Of a stretch of 64,000 bases of DNA, positions 48,301 through 64,000 are shown in pieces. Below the pieces are notes generated by a model. It worked only from the letters and a program-made list of their open reading frames with translations. It had not been told where the DNA came from and searched no databases. The position numbers and the translations under genes are program-made. Position 1 is the first letter of the stretch. Every line of letters begins with the position of its first letter. The DNA is from Cupriavidus campinensis (GTDB lineage: Bacteria; Pseudomonadota; Gammaproteobacteria; Burkholderiales; Burkholderiaceae), in NCBI RefSeq assembly GCF_905397395.1, contig NZ_CAJPVH010000006.1:119976-183975 (forward strand), given 5' to 3'.

Positions 48301-49236
48301 ATGATTCGCATCGTTCCCGCCTGCGTGTTTCCTGGTCAGGGGTCACAATCCGTCGGCATGCTTTCCGCGTGGCGGGGTGAGCGTGTGTTCGTCGAGACGA
48401 TCGACGAAGCCTCGGATGTGCTTGATCTGGACCTCTGGCACCTTAGCCAGCATGCCGATCCAGCGGAACTCGCCCGCACGGTCAACACGCAGCCATTGGT
48501 GGTGGCGGCGTCGATCGCGATCTATCGCACCTGGCAGGCCCAGTCTCCAGTAGCCGTGCCATGGGCGATCGGACACAGTGTTGGGGAGATTTCGGCGCTG
48601 GTTGCCGCCGGTGCCCTGGCGCTGCCGGATGCCCTGCACATCGCGCGCCAACGGGCGCTGGCGATGATGGCGGCGGTGGCGCCCGGGATTGGGGGCATGG
48701 CAGCGGTCATCGGTCTCGATGACCCGACAGTGGAACGACTCTGTTCCGCCTGCGCCGGAGATGGCGTACTTGAGCCGGTGAATTTCAACGCGCCCGGGCA
48801 AGTGGTGGTGGCCGGTCATGTGCCGGCCATCGAGCGTCTCAAGGTGGCCGCCCGGGAGGCCGGCGCAAAGATGGTGTTCGTGTTGCCAGTCAGTGGCCCG
48901 TTCCATAGCTCGCTGATGCAGCCGGCGGCGGCAGCGCTCGCCCGGTGTCTGGACGACATCCGCGTCGCGGCCCCTTCGTTGCGCGTGCTGCACGGCAATA
49001 GCCTTGAAGTCGCCACGGAGGCGTCGATCAAGCCGGCGCTGGTGGCGCAACTGACTGCCCCGGTGCGCTGGACGGCAATGGTTCGGCACCTCGAGGCCGA
49101 CGGCGTCACGCACATCGTGGAATCAGGACCCGGGGAGGTATTGACGAATCTGTGCCGGCGCGTCGCTCCCGCGTTGTCCGTACTGCCCCTGCATCTGCCC
49201 CAAGGCATGGAGGCCGCCGTGCTGGCCCTGTCGTGA
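48301..49236 (+). CDS. ACP S-malonyltransferase (FabD-like)
   Basis: A 311-residue malonyl-CoA:ACP transacylase that would load malonyl units onto the cluster ACP. FPGQGSQSVGML is the N-terminal signature, Ser93 in GHSVGE is the nucleophile and His202 in SGPFHSSLM completes the dyad. A housekeeping fabD normally sits with fabH/fabG/acpP, so this appears to be a dedicated copy. It is the last gene of the operon and ends 37 bases before the terminator stem. Confidence 0.92.
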   Translation: MIRIVPACVFPGQGSQSVGMLSAWRGERVFVETIDEASDVLDLDLWHLSQHADPAELARTVNTQPLVVAASIAIYRTWQAQSPVAVPWAIGHSVGEISALVAAGALALPDALHIARQRALAMMAAVAPGIGGMAAVIGLDDPTVERLCSACAGDGVLEPVNFNAPGQVVVAGHVPAIERLKVAAREAGAKMVFVLPVSGPFHSSLMQPAAAALARCLDDIRVAAPSLRVLHGNSLEVATEASIKPALVAQLTAPVRWTAMVRHLEADGVTHIVESGPGEVLTNLCRRVAPALSVLPLHLPQGMEAAVLALS

Positions 49237-49265
49237 GCAGCCAATGGCTGCGGATCGCGCAGACG

Positions 49266-49300
49266 AAAAAAAAACCCGGCTCGAAAGCCGGGTTTTTCAC
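49266..49300. terminator. Bidirectional terminator between the biosynthetic operon and rpoC
   Basis: A 9-bp stem (AACCCGGCT/AGCCGGGTT, loop CGAA; 49273-49294) is flanked by a nine-base A-run on the left and a T-run on the right. It can therefore end transcription from both sides: fabD-like on the plus strand and rpoC on the minus strand. Confidence 0.92.
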
Positions 49301-49323
49301 TTCCAGTACAGCAACGATCGTGA

Positions 49324-53565
<4,242 letters not shown>

Positions 53566-53692
53566 TGCAACTCCTTGTTTCGCCGTGGCACCGAAGTCTG
53601 TTCGGGGCCACGGCATTCATCCTGTGGGAAACCTGCTCTTCCGGGTCGACCGGGCCGGCGCCCGCCGCAGCGGGACGCCGTCATCGCGCCGA

Positions 53693-57799
<4,107 letters not shown>

Positions 57800-58233
57800 G
57801 GGATCTCCGAATCATCGCAGGGCAGGCTGGACCTGGCCGGCACCTGTGGTGTTCAGCGACTGGGAGGGGATTTGGCGGTTGGCCGCTACCAACCTCTGGC
57901 TGACGGTGTCCGCACGCTGCGGGCGGTGTGGTCATTGCACGGCGCAATGCCTGTACTCGCCCGGGGGACACCCGACCAAACTTGTCTTCTGCAGTCGGTT
58001 CAGAAGACAAACATCAGCAACCACTTAGTGTGCCACTGATGTTTGGCTTCTGCTGAAGCAGCGAATGATTTCGCGCATCAAGCAGCCTACACATCACTTT
58101 ATTTGCGCCCTGACCGATACTTCGGTCCGCCGGGTGCCCAATCAAACACACCCACAGAAGCGCAAAAAGGCTGGCGCCGGGATTTCCCTTTGCCAGCCCC
58201 ATCCGCGTGCCACGAGGGCACGCGCGGTACCAC
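57800..58233 (-). promoter_or_regulatory. rplL-rpoB spacer with attenuator-like and processing-like hairpins
   Basis: No gene is seen in these 434 bases. In minus-strand order there is a CGCGTGCC/GGCACGCG hairpin (58204-58224). An attenuator-like 7-bp hairpin GGCTGGC/GCCAGCC (58169-58198) follows, with TTTTTGCG after it. Then come a 9-bp stem AAACATCAG/CTGATGTTT (58009-58044, 18-base loop) and a perfect 10-bp stem TTGTCTTCTG/CAGAAGACAA (57982-58010). In E. coli this spacer holds an attenuator and an RNase III site. Similar roles here are plausible but unproven. Confidence 0.65.
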
Positions 58234-58608
58234 TTACTTGACGTCGACCTTTGCGCCTGCGTCTTCCAGCTTCTTCTTGGCGTCGGCAGCAGCAGCCTTG
58301 TCCACGCCTTCCTTGACAGCCTTCGGAGCGCCGTCAACCAGATCCTTGGCTTCCTTCAGGCCCAGGCCGGTGATTTCGCGAACAGCCTTAATCACGCCGA
58401 CCTTGTTGGCGCCAACTTCGGCCAGGATCACGTTGAATTCGGTCTGCTCTTCAGCAGCGGCGGCACCGCCAGCGCCCGGGGCAGCAGCCACGGCCATAGC
58501 AGCGGCGGACACGCCAAACTTCTCTTCGAACGCCTTGACCAGGTCGTTCAGTTCCATCACGGACATCGAGCCTACGGCTTCGAGGATGTCGTCTTTAGTG
58601 ATTGCCAT
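58234..58608 (-). CDS. rplL: 50S ribosomal protein L7/L12
   Basis: L7/L12 (124 residues) forms the ribosome stalk that recruits GTPase factors. N-terminal dimerisation domain [32 protein letters not shown], an Ala-rich hinge, and the C-terminal factor-binding domain [27 protein letters not shown] are all present. It follows rplJ by 69 bases. Confidence 0.98.
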   Translation of the reverse strand: MAITKDDILEAVGSMSVMELNDLVKAFEEKFGVSAAAMAVAAAPGAGGAAAAEEQTEFNVILAEVGANKVGVIKAVREITGLGLKEAKDLVDGAPKAVKEGVDKAAAADAKKKLEDAGAKVDVK

Positions 58609-58677
58609 TTGGAATACTCCTACTAGATGTGATTCGGTATCGGTAATGCGATCTGTCTTTGCGAGGCCTGCGTCGGC

Positions 58678-59199
58678 TTAAGCAGCAGGGGCTTCCGCTT
58701 CCGCGGGAGCACCTTCGCTCTTCTTGGCAGCCAGGGCGGCCAGCAGACGGGCGAAGCCCGACACCGGTGCCTGCATGACGCCAAGCAGCTGAGCAATCAG
58801 TTCTTCGCGGCCCGGGATCGAAGCCAGCGCCTTGACGGCAGCAGCATCGAGCACCTTGCCGTCGTACGACCCGGCGCGCAGGACCAGCTTGTCGTTGGTC
58901 TTGGCAAAGTCGTTCAGAACCTTGGCCGAGGCCACTGCATCTTCGGAAATCCCGTAGATCAGCGGACCGGTCATTTGCTCTGCGAGGCCAGCAAACGGCG
59001 TACCTTCGACGGCACGGCGAGCCAGCGTGTTCTTCAGAACACGCAGGTACACGCCTTGCTGACGAGCGTTGGCACGCAGCTTGGTCAGATCGCCAACCGC
59101 AATGCCGCGATATTCGGCCACGACGATGGTCTGGGCCTTGGCGACTTGCGCCGAAACCTCAGCAACGACGGCCTTCTTATCTTCAATATTGAGTGGCAC
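58678..59199 (-). CDS. rplJ: 50S ribosomal protein L10
   Basis: L10 (173 residues) anchors the L7/L12 stalk and represses its own operon in E. coli by binding the leader. It starts [32 protein letters not shown]. The start codon is GTG (59199) with GGAG upstream. A 406-base leader precedes it. Confidence 0.98.
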   Translation of the reverse strand: MPLNIEDKKAVVAEVSAQVAKAQTIVVAEYRGIAVGDLTKLRANARQQGVYLRVLKNTLARRAVEGTPFAGLAEQMTGPLIYGISEDAVASAKVLNDFAKTNDKLVLRAGSYDGKVLDAAAVKALASIPGREELIAQLLGVMQAPVSGFARLLAALAAKKSEGAPAEAEAPAA

Positions 59200-59605
59200 G
59201 GTTAAGCTCCAAAACGATGCGGTGCGCGGGAAATCTCCTCTGCAATCGCATCAGTCCAAACGAACGGCGTCCGATTGGCCCGAATCACCCGGGACAGGCC
59301 CGGATTCATCAATCCCTTCGGGTGCGCCATCTGCGCTGGCGGGGCGGCTGCCATCGGGCGATGCCCGTATGTGCCGACCGATTAAGTCCACGCTGCCTGA
59401 TTGCTGCGGCATGAACACCAGCGGTCTTTGATAACCAGCGGTACCTGCCGTCGCGCTACGTTGCCGCTGCGCGTTGGCGGGCACCACTGCCCAAAGCCTT
59501 GCTCCGTCGCCCTTCGGCGCCGAAACCGACCCCGGCGATACCGGGATCCTTTATTCCTGCCCTGGCCGGCGTTATCGGGAACCGGTCAGGTGAGTGCCGT
59601 CTGGC
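59200..59605 (-). promoter_or_regulatory. rplJ leader region (candidate L10 autoregulatory leader)
   Basis: The 406 bases between rplA and rplJ contain no gene. A long rplJ leader is the site of L10-mediated repression in E. coli and many other bacteria. Here a 9-base direct repeat ACCAGCGGT (59417-59425 and 59434-59442) and several GC-rich short inverted repeats are visible. I could not identify the kink-turn motif by eye. Confidence 0.5.
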
Positions 59606-60301
59606 TTAGGCCGACAGCGAGGTCTGTTCGACGCGAACGCCAACGCCCATGGTGGACGACACGGCGATCTTGCGCAGGTACACACCCTTGCTGGTGGCCG
59701 GCTTGGCCTTGACCAGCGCGTCCAGCAGCGCGGACAGGTTGCTCTTCAGCGCGGTGTCTTCGAACGAACGACGGCCGATGGTGGCGTGGATGATACCGGC
59801 CTTGTCGACACGGAATTGCACCTGACCAGCCTTGGCGTTCTTCACAGCCTGGGCTACGTCGGGCGTCACGGTGCCAACCTTCGGGTTCGGCATCAGGCCG
59901 CGCGGGCCGAGAATCTGGCCCAGCGTACCGACGATACGCATCGTGTCCGGCGAAGCGATCACGACGTCGAAATTCAGGTTACCGGCCTTCACTTGCTCGG
60001 CCAGGTCTTCCATGCCGACGATGTCAGCGCCAGCAGCCTTGGCGGCCTCGGCCTTTTCGCCCTGGGCGAACACGGCCACACGCACCGACTTGCCGGTGCC
60101 GGCAGGCAGCACCACGGAGCCACGCACGACCTGGTCCGACTTCTTGGCGTCGATGCCCAGTTGCACGGCCACGTCGATCGACTCGTCGAACTTCGCCGAA
60201 GCGCAGCTCTTCACCAGGCCCAGGGCCTCGTCGATCGGGTAGAACTTGGTACGCTCGATCTTCGCCTTGTTGGCGGCGACGCGCTTGGAAACCTTAGCCA
60301 T
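59606..60301 (-). CDS. rplA: 50S ribosomal protein L1
   Basis: L1 (231 residues) forms the mobile L1 stalk at the E site and represses the L11 operon in E. coli. [26 protein letters not shown] at the start and the [20 protein letters not shown] loop are diagnostic. Its ATG directly abuts the rplK stop codon. Confidence 0.98.
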   Translation of the reverse strand: MAKVSKRVAANKAKIERTKFYPIDEALGLVKSCASAKFDESIDVAVQLGIDAKKSDQVVRGSVVLPAGTGKSVRVAVFAQGEKAEAAKAAGADIVGMEDLAEQVKAGNLNFDVVIASPDTMRIVGTLGQILGPRGLMPNPKVGTVTPDVAQAVKNAKAGQVQFRVDKAGIIHATIGRRSFEDTALKSNLSALLDALVKAKPATSKGVYLRKIAVSSTMGVGVRVEQTSLSA

Positions 60302-60733
60302 TTACAGACCCTCCACGGTGATGCCCATCGAGCGAGCCGAACCGGCGATAGTACGCACGGCGGCGTCCAGATCGGCGGCGGTCAGGTCAGCGTTCTTGGC
60401 CTTGGCGATGTCTTCAGCCTGGGCGCGGGTGATCTTGCCAACCTTGTCGGTATGGGGCTTCGGCGAACCCTTGGTGATGCCGGCTGCCTTCTTGATCAGC
60501 ACGGTCGCGGGCGGCGACTTCATCACGAAGGTGAAGCTCTTGTCGGCGAAGGCGGTAATCACCACCGGCACCGGCAGACCAGGCTCCATGCCTTGGGTCT
60601 GGGCGTTGAACGCCTTGCAGAACTCCATGATGTTCAGACCACGCTGACCCAGTGCGGGACCAACGGGCGGGGAGGGATTTGCCTTACCAGCCGGAATTTG
60701 CAGCTTGATAAAGCCAATAATCTTCTTGGCCAT
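60302..60733 (-). CDS. rplK: 50S ribosomal protein L11
   Basis: L11 (143 residues) is part of the GTPase-associated centre. [43 protein letters not shown] is near-invariant, including the proline-rich loop where thiostrepton resistance arises elsewhere. It lies 165 bases after nusG. Confidence 0.98.
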   Translation of the reverse strand: MAKKIIGFIKLQIPAGKANPSPPVGPALGQRGLNIMEFCKAFNAQTQGMEPGLPVPVVITAFADKSFTFVMKSPPATVLIKKAAGITKGSPKPHTDKVGKITRAQAEDIAKAKNADLTAADLDAAVRTIAGSARSMGITVEGL

Positions 60734-60833
60734 TTCTACTCCAATCCAGATCCGGATTCCTTGGAAAAACGGATCCTGTTGAGTCGTAACGCGCTATCGC
60801 CATGCCTGTCGGCACAACCTCACGCTCCTCTTC

Positions 60834-60855
60834 GGGCAGGCCTTTCGGCCTGCCC
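60834..60855 (-). repeat. Perfect GC-rich hairpin in the nusG-rplK spacer
   Basis: GGGCAGGCC and GGCCTGCCC form a perfect 9-bp stem. On the minus-strand transcript the loop is GAAA, a stable GNRA tetraloop. No T-run follows, so it is more likely an RNA processing, stability or protein-binding element than a terminator. The rest of the 165-base spacer shows no gene. Confidence 0.7.
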
Positions 60856-60898
60856 TCTCTGTCCGCCCTGGCACTCGCGCGCCGCGACGGTCAATTCC

Positions 60899-61480
60899 TT
60901 AAACCTTCTCGACCTGGCCGAACTCGAGCTCGACCGGCGTTGCGCGACCGAAGATCGTGACCGAGACCCGCAGGCGCGACTTCTCGTAGTTCACTTCCTC
61001 GACGTTGCCGTTGAAGTCGGTGAACGGGCCGTCCTTGACACGCACCATTTCGCCCACTTCGAACAGCGTCTTGGGACGCGGCTTCTCGACCCCTTCCTGC
61101 ATCTGGGTCATGATCTTGTCGACTTCGCGCTGCGAAATCGGACTCGGGCGGTTACGCGCGCCACCCACGAAGCCGGTGACCTTGCTGGTGTTCTTCACCA
61201 GGTGCCACGTCTCGTCGGTCATTTCCATTTCCACGAGCACGTAGCCCGGGAAGAAACGGCGCTCGGTCACGGACTTGTGACCACCCTTGATTTCCACTAC
61301 TTCCTCGGAGGGCACCAGAATGCGACCGAACTTGTCCTGCATCTCGGCGCGCTCGATGCGCTCCTGCAGCGCGCGCTGCACGCTCTTTTCCATGCCGGAG
61401 TAGGCGTGCACCACATACCAGCGCTTCTTCGACGAAGGCGATTCGGCTGCCGTGGTTTCCTGCTGAGCGTTATCCGTCAT
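60899..61480 (-). CDS. nusG: Transcription termination/antitermination factor NusG
   Basis: NusG (193 residues) couples RNA polymerase to Rho or to ribosomal S10. The NGN domain is seen in [24 protein letters not shown] and [12 protein letters not shown]. The C-terminal KOW domain is seen in [29 protein letters not shown]. The N-terminus carries a short extra acidic stretch. It follows secE by ten bases. Confidence 0.98.
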   Translation of the reverse strand: MTDNAQQETTAAESPSSKKRWYVVHAYSGMEKSVQRALQERIERAEMQDKFGRILVPSEEVVEIKGGHKSVTERRFFPGYVLVEMEMTDETWHLVKNTSKVTGFVGGARNRPSPISQREVDKIMTQMQEGVEKPRPKTLFEVGEMVRVKDGPFTDFNGNVEEVNYEKSRLRVSVTIFGRATPVELEFGQVEKV

Positions 61481-61490
61481 GTGCTACCTC

Positions 61491-61871
61491 TTATTTCCAG
61501 CCCAGCACGAGGGAGAAAATCACCCACTCGATGAGCTTGTCGGCCGACCACAGGAACAACGCCATGATCACTACAAAGGCAAACACGAGCCCGGTCATCT
61601 GACCGGCTTCCTTGCGCGTCGGCCAGACGACCTTTTTGACTTCCCGATACGATTCCTTGGCGAACCCCACGAAATCCTTGCCGGGAGCGGACACGAGCGC
61701 CACGACGACGCCCAGTGCGAGGCCGGCGAACAGCGCCGCGCCACGCACGTACGACGGCTGCTGCGCGAGTACGTAGAAGCCGATCACTCCCGCAACCACC
61801 AGGAGCGCCGCGACGACGAGCAGCCATTTGCCGCTCGAGGCGCCTACGGTTTCGACATTGGGATTGGCCAT
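61491..61871 (-). CDS. secE: Preprotein translocase subunit SecE
   Basis: SecE (126 residues) clamps SecY in the translocon. It has three transmembrane helices, as in gamma/beta-proteobacteria. The conserved amphipathic segment FAKESYREVKKVVWPTRKEA lies before the last helix. The ATG at 61871 is chosen over an in-frame TTG three codons upstream. It lies between tRNA-Trp and nusG. Confidence 0.97.
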   Translation of the reverse strand: MANPNVETVGASSGKWLLVVAALLVVAGVIGFYVLAQQPSYVRGAALFAGLALGVVVALVSAPGKDFVGFAKESYREVKKVVWPTRKEAGQMTGLVFAFVVIMALFLWSADKLIEWVIFSLVLGWK

Positions 61872-61930
61872 GTTTCGCAAACGAGACTAAGCCGCGTCAC
61901 GATTCATTCTCGCGACGCGGCTGATTGATT

Positions 61931-62006
61931 TGGCAGGGGCAGAGGGAATCGAACCCCCAACCTTCGGTTTTGGAGACCGACGCTCTGCCAGTTGAGCTAT
62001 ACCCCT
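61931..62006 (-). tRNA. tRNA-Trp (anticodon CCA)
   Basis: A 76-base cloverleaf on the minus strand. The acceptor stem AGGGGTA pairs with TGCCCCT, the anticodon loop is CTCCAAA, the T-loop is GGTTCGATTCC, and an encoded 3' CCA follows discriminator G. It lies between the second tuf gene and secE, the usual beta-proteobacterial order. Confidence 0.96.
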
Positions 62007-62092
62007 AAAAACAACTTCGGGGTCGACGATTCCGCCAACCCCTCTGGCAGACGAACGCGGCCGGTTGGTGCCGCGCTCGCCAGTATTACTGC

Positions 62093-63283
<1,191 letters not shown>

Positions 63284-63327
63284 TTCGCGACTCCTGTCTC
63301 GGTAGCAATTGCCAGTGCGGGTATAGA

Positions 63328-63402
<75 letters not shown>

Positions 63403-63439
63403 GAAACTTGACTTACTTCTTTGGCGGCAACCGCGGTGG

Positions 63440-63513
63440 TGGAGCGGGTGAAGGGAATCGAACCCTCGTCGTAAGCTTGGAAGGCTTCTGCTCTACCATT
63501 GAGCTACACCCGC
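63440..63513 (-). tRNA. tRNA-Gly (anticodon TCC)
   Basis: A 74-base tRNA on the minus strand: acceptor GCGGGTG, anticodon loop CTTCCAA, T-loop GGTTCGATTCC and CCA encoded. It lies between tRNA-Tyr and tRNA-Thr. Confidence 0.96.
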
Positions 63514-63561
63514 CCGGTTACTTCCTTCACCGGCACATCGCCTGGTTGCTGCCTTGCATTC

Positions 63562-63647
63562 TGGTGGAGAGGGCTGGATTCGAACCAGCGTAGGCGTAAG
63601 CCAACAGATTTACAGTCTGCCCCCTTTAGCCACTCGGGCACCTCTCC
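63562..63647 (-). tRNA. tRNA-Tyr (anticodon GTA)
   Basis: An 86-base class II tRNA with a long variable arm, acceptor GGAGAGG, anticodon loop CTGTAAA, T-loop GGTTCGAATCC and encoded CCA. It is the first gene of the tRNA-tuf-secE-nusG transcription unit, about eight bases after the expected start site. Confidence 0.96.
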
Positions 63648-63661
63648 GCAGAGAACTTGTG

Positions 63662-63690
63662 ATTATGGTGGAGCTCGCCTGGGCTGTCAA
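63662..63690 (-). promoter_or_regulatory. Strong promoter for the tRNA-Tyr/Gly/Thr-tuf unit
   Basis: On the minus strand a perfect TTGACA (63685-63690), a 17-base spacer and CATAAT (63662-63667) precede tRNA-Tyr. The start site would fall near 63655. The rest of 63691-63895 up to the rRNA terminator shows no gene. Confidence 0.85.
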
Positions 63691-63895
63691 GCACTTTCCC
63701 TTGCGGTAAGTACCTTTGCGGTAGCCTGGCCAGCTCTGCGAACAGCACGCTTTGCACGGCTGTCGCGAACCAGAATCATCGATTGAAAAATCGACGCTCT
63801 CACCCTATAGGGGCTCCGAAATCCAGCGCCGGCGCGGCATTCCGGGCTTCGGCTGGGCAACGCCGGCGGCAACATCAATCTGGCGCCGCAAAAGC

Positions 63896-63927
63896 AAAAC
63901 CCCCAGCCTTTTGGGGCTGGGGGTTTT
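63896..63927 (-). terminator. Rho-independent terminator of the rRNA operon
   Basis: A perfect 13-bp stem (AAAACCCCCAGCC/GGCTGGGGGTTTT) with a 6-base loop lies just past the 5S rRNA 3' end on the minus strand. It is followed by GCTTTTGC. This is the expected rrn operon terminator. Confidence 0.93.
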
Positions 63928-63936
63928 GGGTATAAG

Positions 63937-64000
63937 AGCCTGGCGATGACCTACTTTCACACGGGTAGTCCGCACTATCATCGGCGCAAAGTCGTTTCAC
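63937..64000 (-). rRNA. rrf: 5S ribosomal RNA, 3' part (partial)
   Basis: The last 64 bases read on the minus strand as GTGAAACGACTTTGCGCCGA through GTGAAAGTAGGTCATCGCCA to GGCT, the 3' half of a beta-proteobacterial 5S rRNA. The 5' half is beyond the window. The exact 3' end is uncertain by one or two bases. An rRNA operon therefore lies directly upstream of the tRNA-tuf unit. Confidence 0.92.

Noticed and set aside
26617..49236. Calling the block a standard aryl polyene (xanthomonadin/flexirubin-type) cluster
   Set aside because: It shares KS, DH, KR, MMPL and LolA-like genes with such clusters but lacks ammonia lyase, AMP ligase, acyl/glycosyltransferase and a second ACP, and has DsrE-like and UbiB-aminotransferase genes instead. 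The label would overstate what is known of the product.
63687..63949. Short open frames between tRNA-Tyr and the 5S rRNA
   Set aside because: They are 60-95 codons, overlap the promoter, terminator or rRNA, lack a ribosome binding site and resemble no protein family.

Overview
The window looks like a chromosome segment from a high-GC beta-proteobacterium of the Cupriavidus/Ralstonia branch of Burkholderiaceae. The grounds are the gene order (tRNA-Tyr/Gly/Thr-tuf-tRNA-Trp-secE-nusG-rplKAJL-rpoBC, then recQ, then rpsL-rpsG-fusA-tuf-S10-spc-alpha), infA lying between secY and rpmJ, and recQ lying next to rpsL. The genus is an inference; no species call is possible from sequence reading alone.

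Layout. Positions 1-3.8 kb hold the 3' end of hemB, a CorA-family transporter, dsbD and cutA. Positions 3.9-23.6 kb, all on the minus strand, hold the ribosomal protein and translation superoperon, read from high to low coordinates: str (rpsL, rpsG, fusA, tuf), S10 (rpsJ to rpsQ), spc (rplN to rpmJ) and alpha (rpsM, rpsK, rpsD, rpoA, rplQ). It ends at a strong terminator before cutA. Candidate sigma70-type promoters, each with a 17-bp spacer, lie before rpsL, after rpsJ and between rpsQ and rplN. Positions 23.9-25.8 kb hold recQ (minus). Positions 49.3-63.6 kb (minus) hold rpoC, rpoB, rplL, rplJ, rplA, rplK, nusG, secE, tRNA-Trp, a second tuf, and tRNA-Thr, tRNA-Gly and tRNA-Tyr, led by a near-consensus promoter. 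The window ends in the 3' part of a 5S rRNA with its terminator.

The unusual part is 25.96-49.24 kb on the plus strand: a 23-kb biosynthetic block wedged between recQ and rpoC. It starts with a shortened LuxR-type regulator. About 20 tightly packed genes follow, most of them overlapping or nearly touching, and the block closes at a bidirectional terminator. The enzymes resemble a dissociated type II fatty acid/polyene synthase: one ketoreductase, one ACP, one malonyltransferase, two double-hotdog dehydratases, three catalytically complete ketosynthases each followed by a partner that lacks the active-site Cys, a KSIII-type condensing enzyme, an alpha/beta hydrolase and a double-hotdog thioesterase. 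No enoyl reductase is visible, so a conjugated polyene chain is the natural inference.

Three features set this block apart from textbook aryl polyene clusters. A run of three DsrE/TusBCD-like proteins follows a DsbA-fold isomerase-like protein, which hints at sulfur handling. A single 870-residue protein fuses a complete UbiB/ABC1 (COQ8-like) kinase-fold domain to a class III PLP aminotransferase. An envelope module follows (MMPL/RND exporter, LolA-like periplasmic protein, outer-membrane barrel-like protein, small membrane protein), suggesting that the lipid-like product is delivered to the outer membrane. The product and the roles assigned to the sulfur and amination steps are inference.
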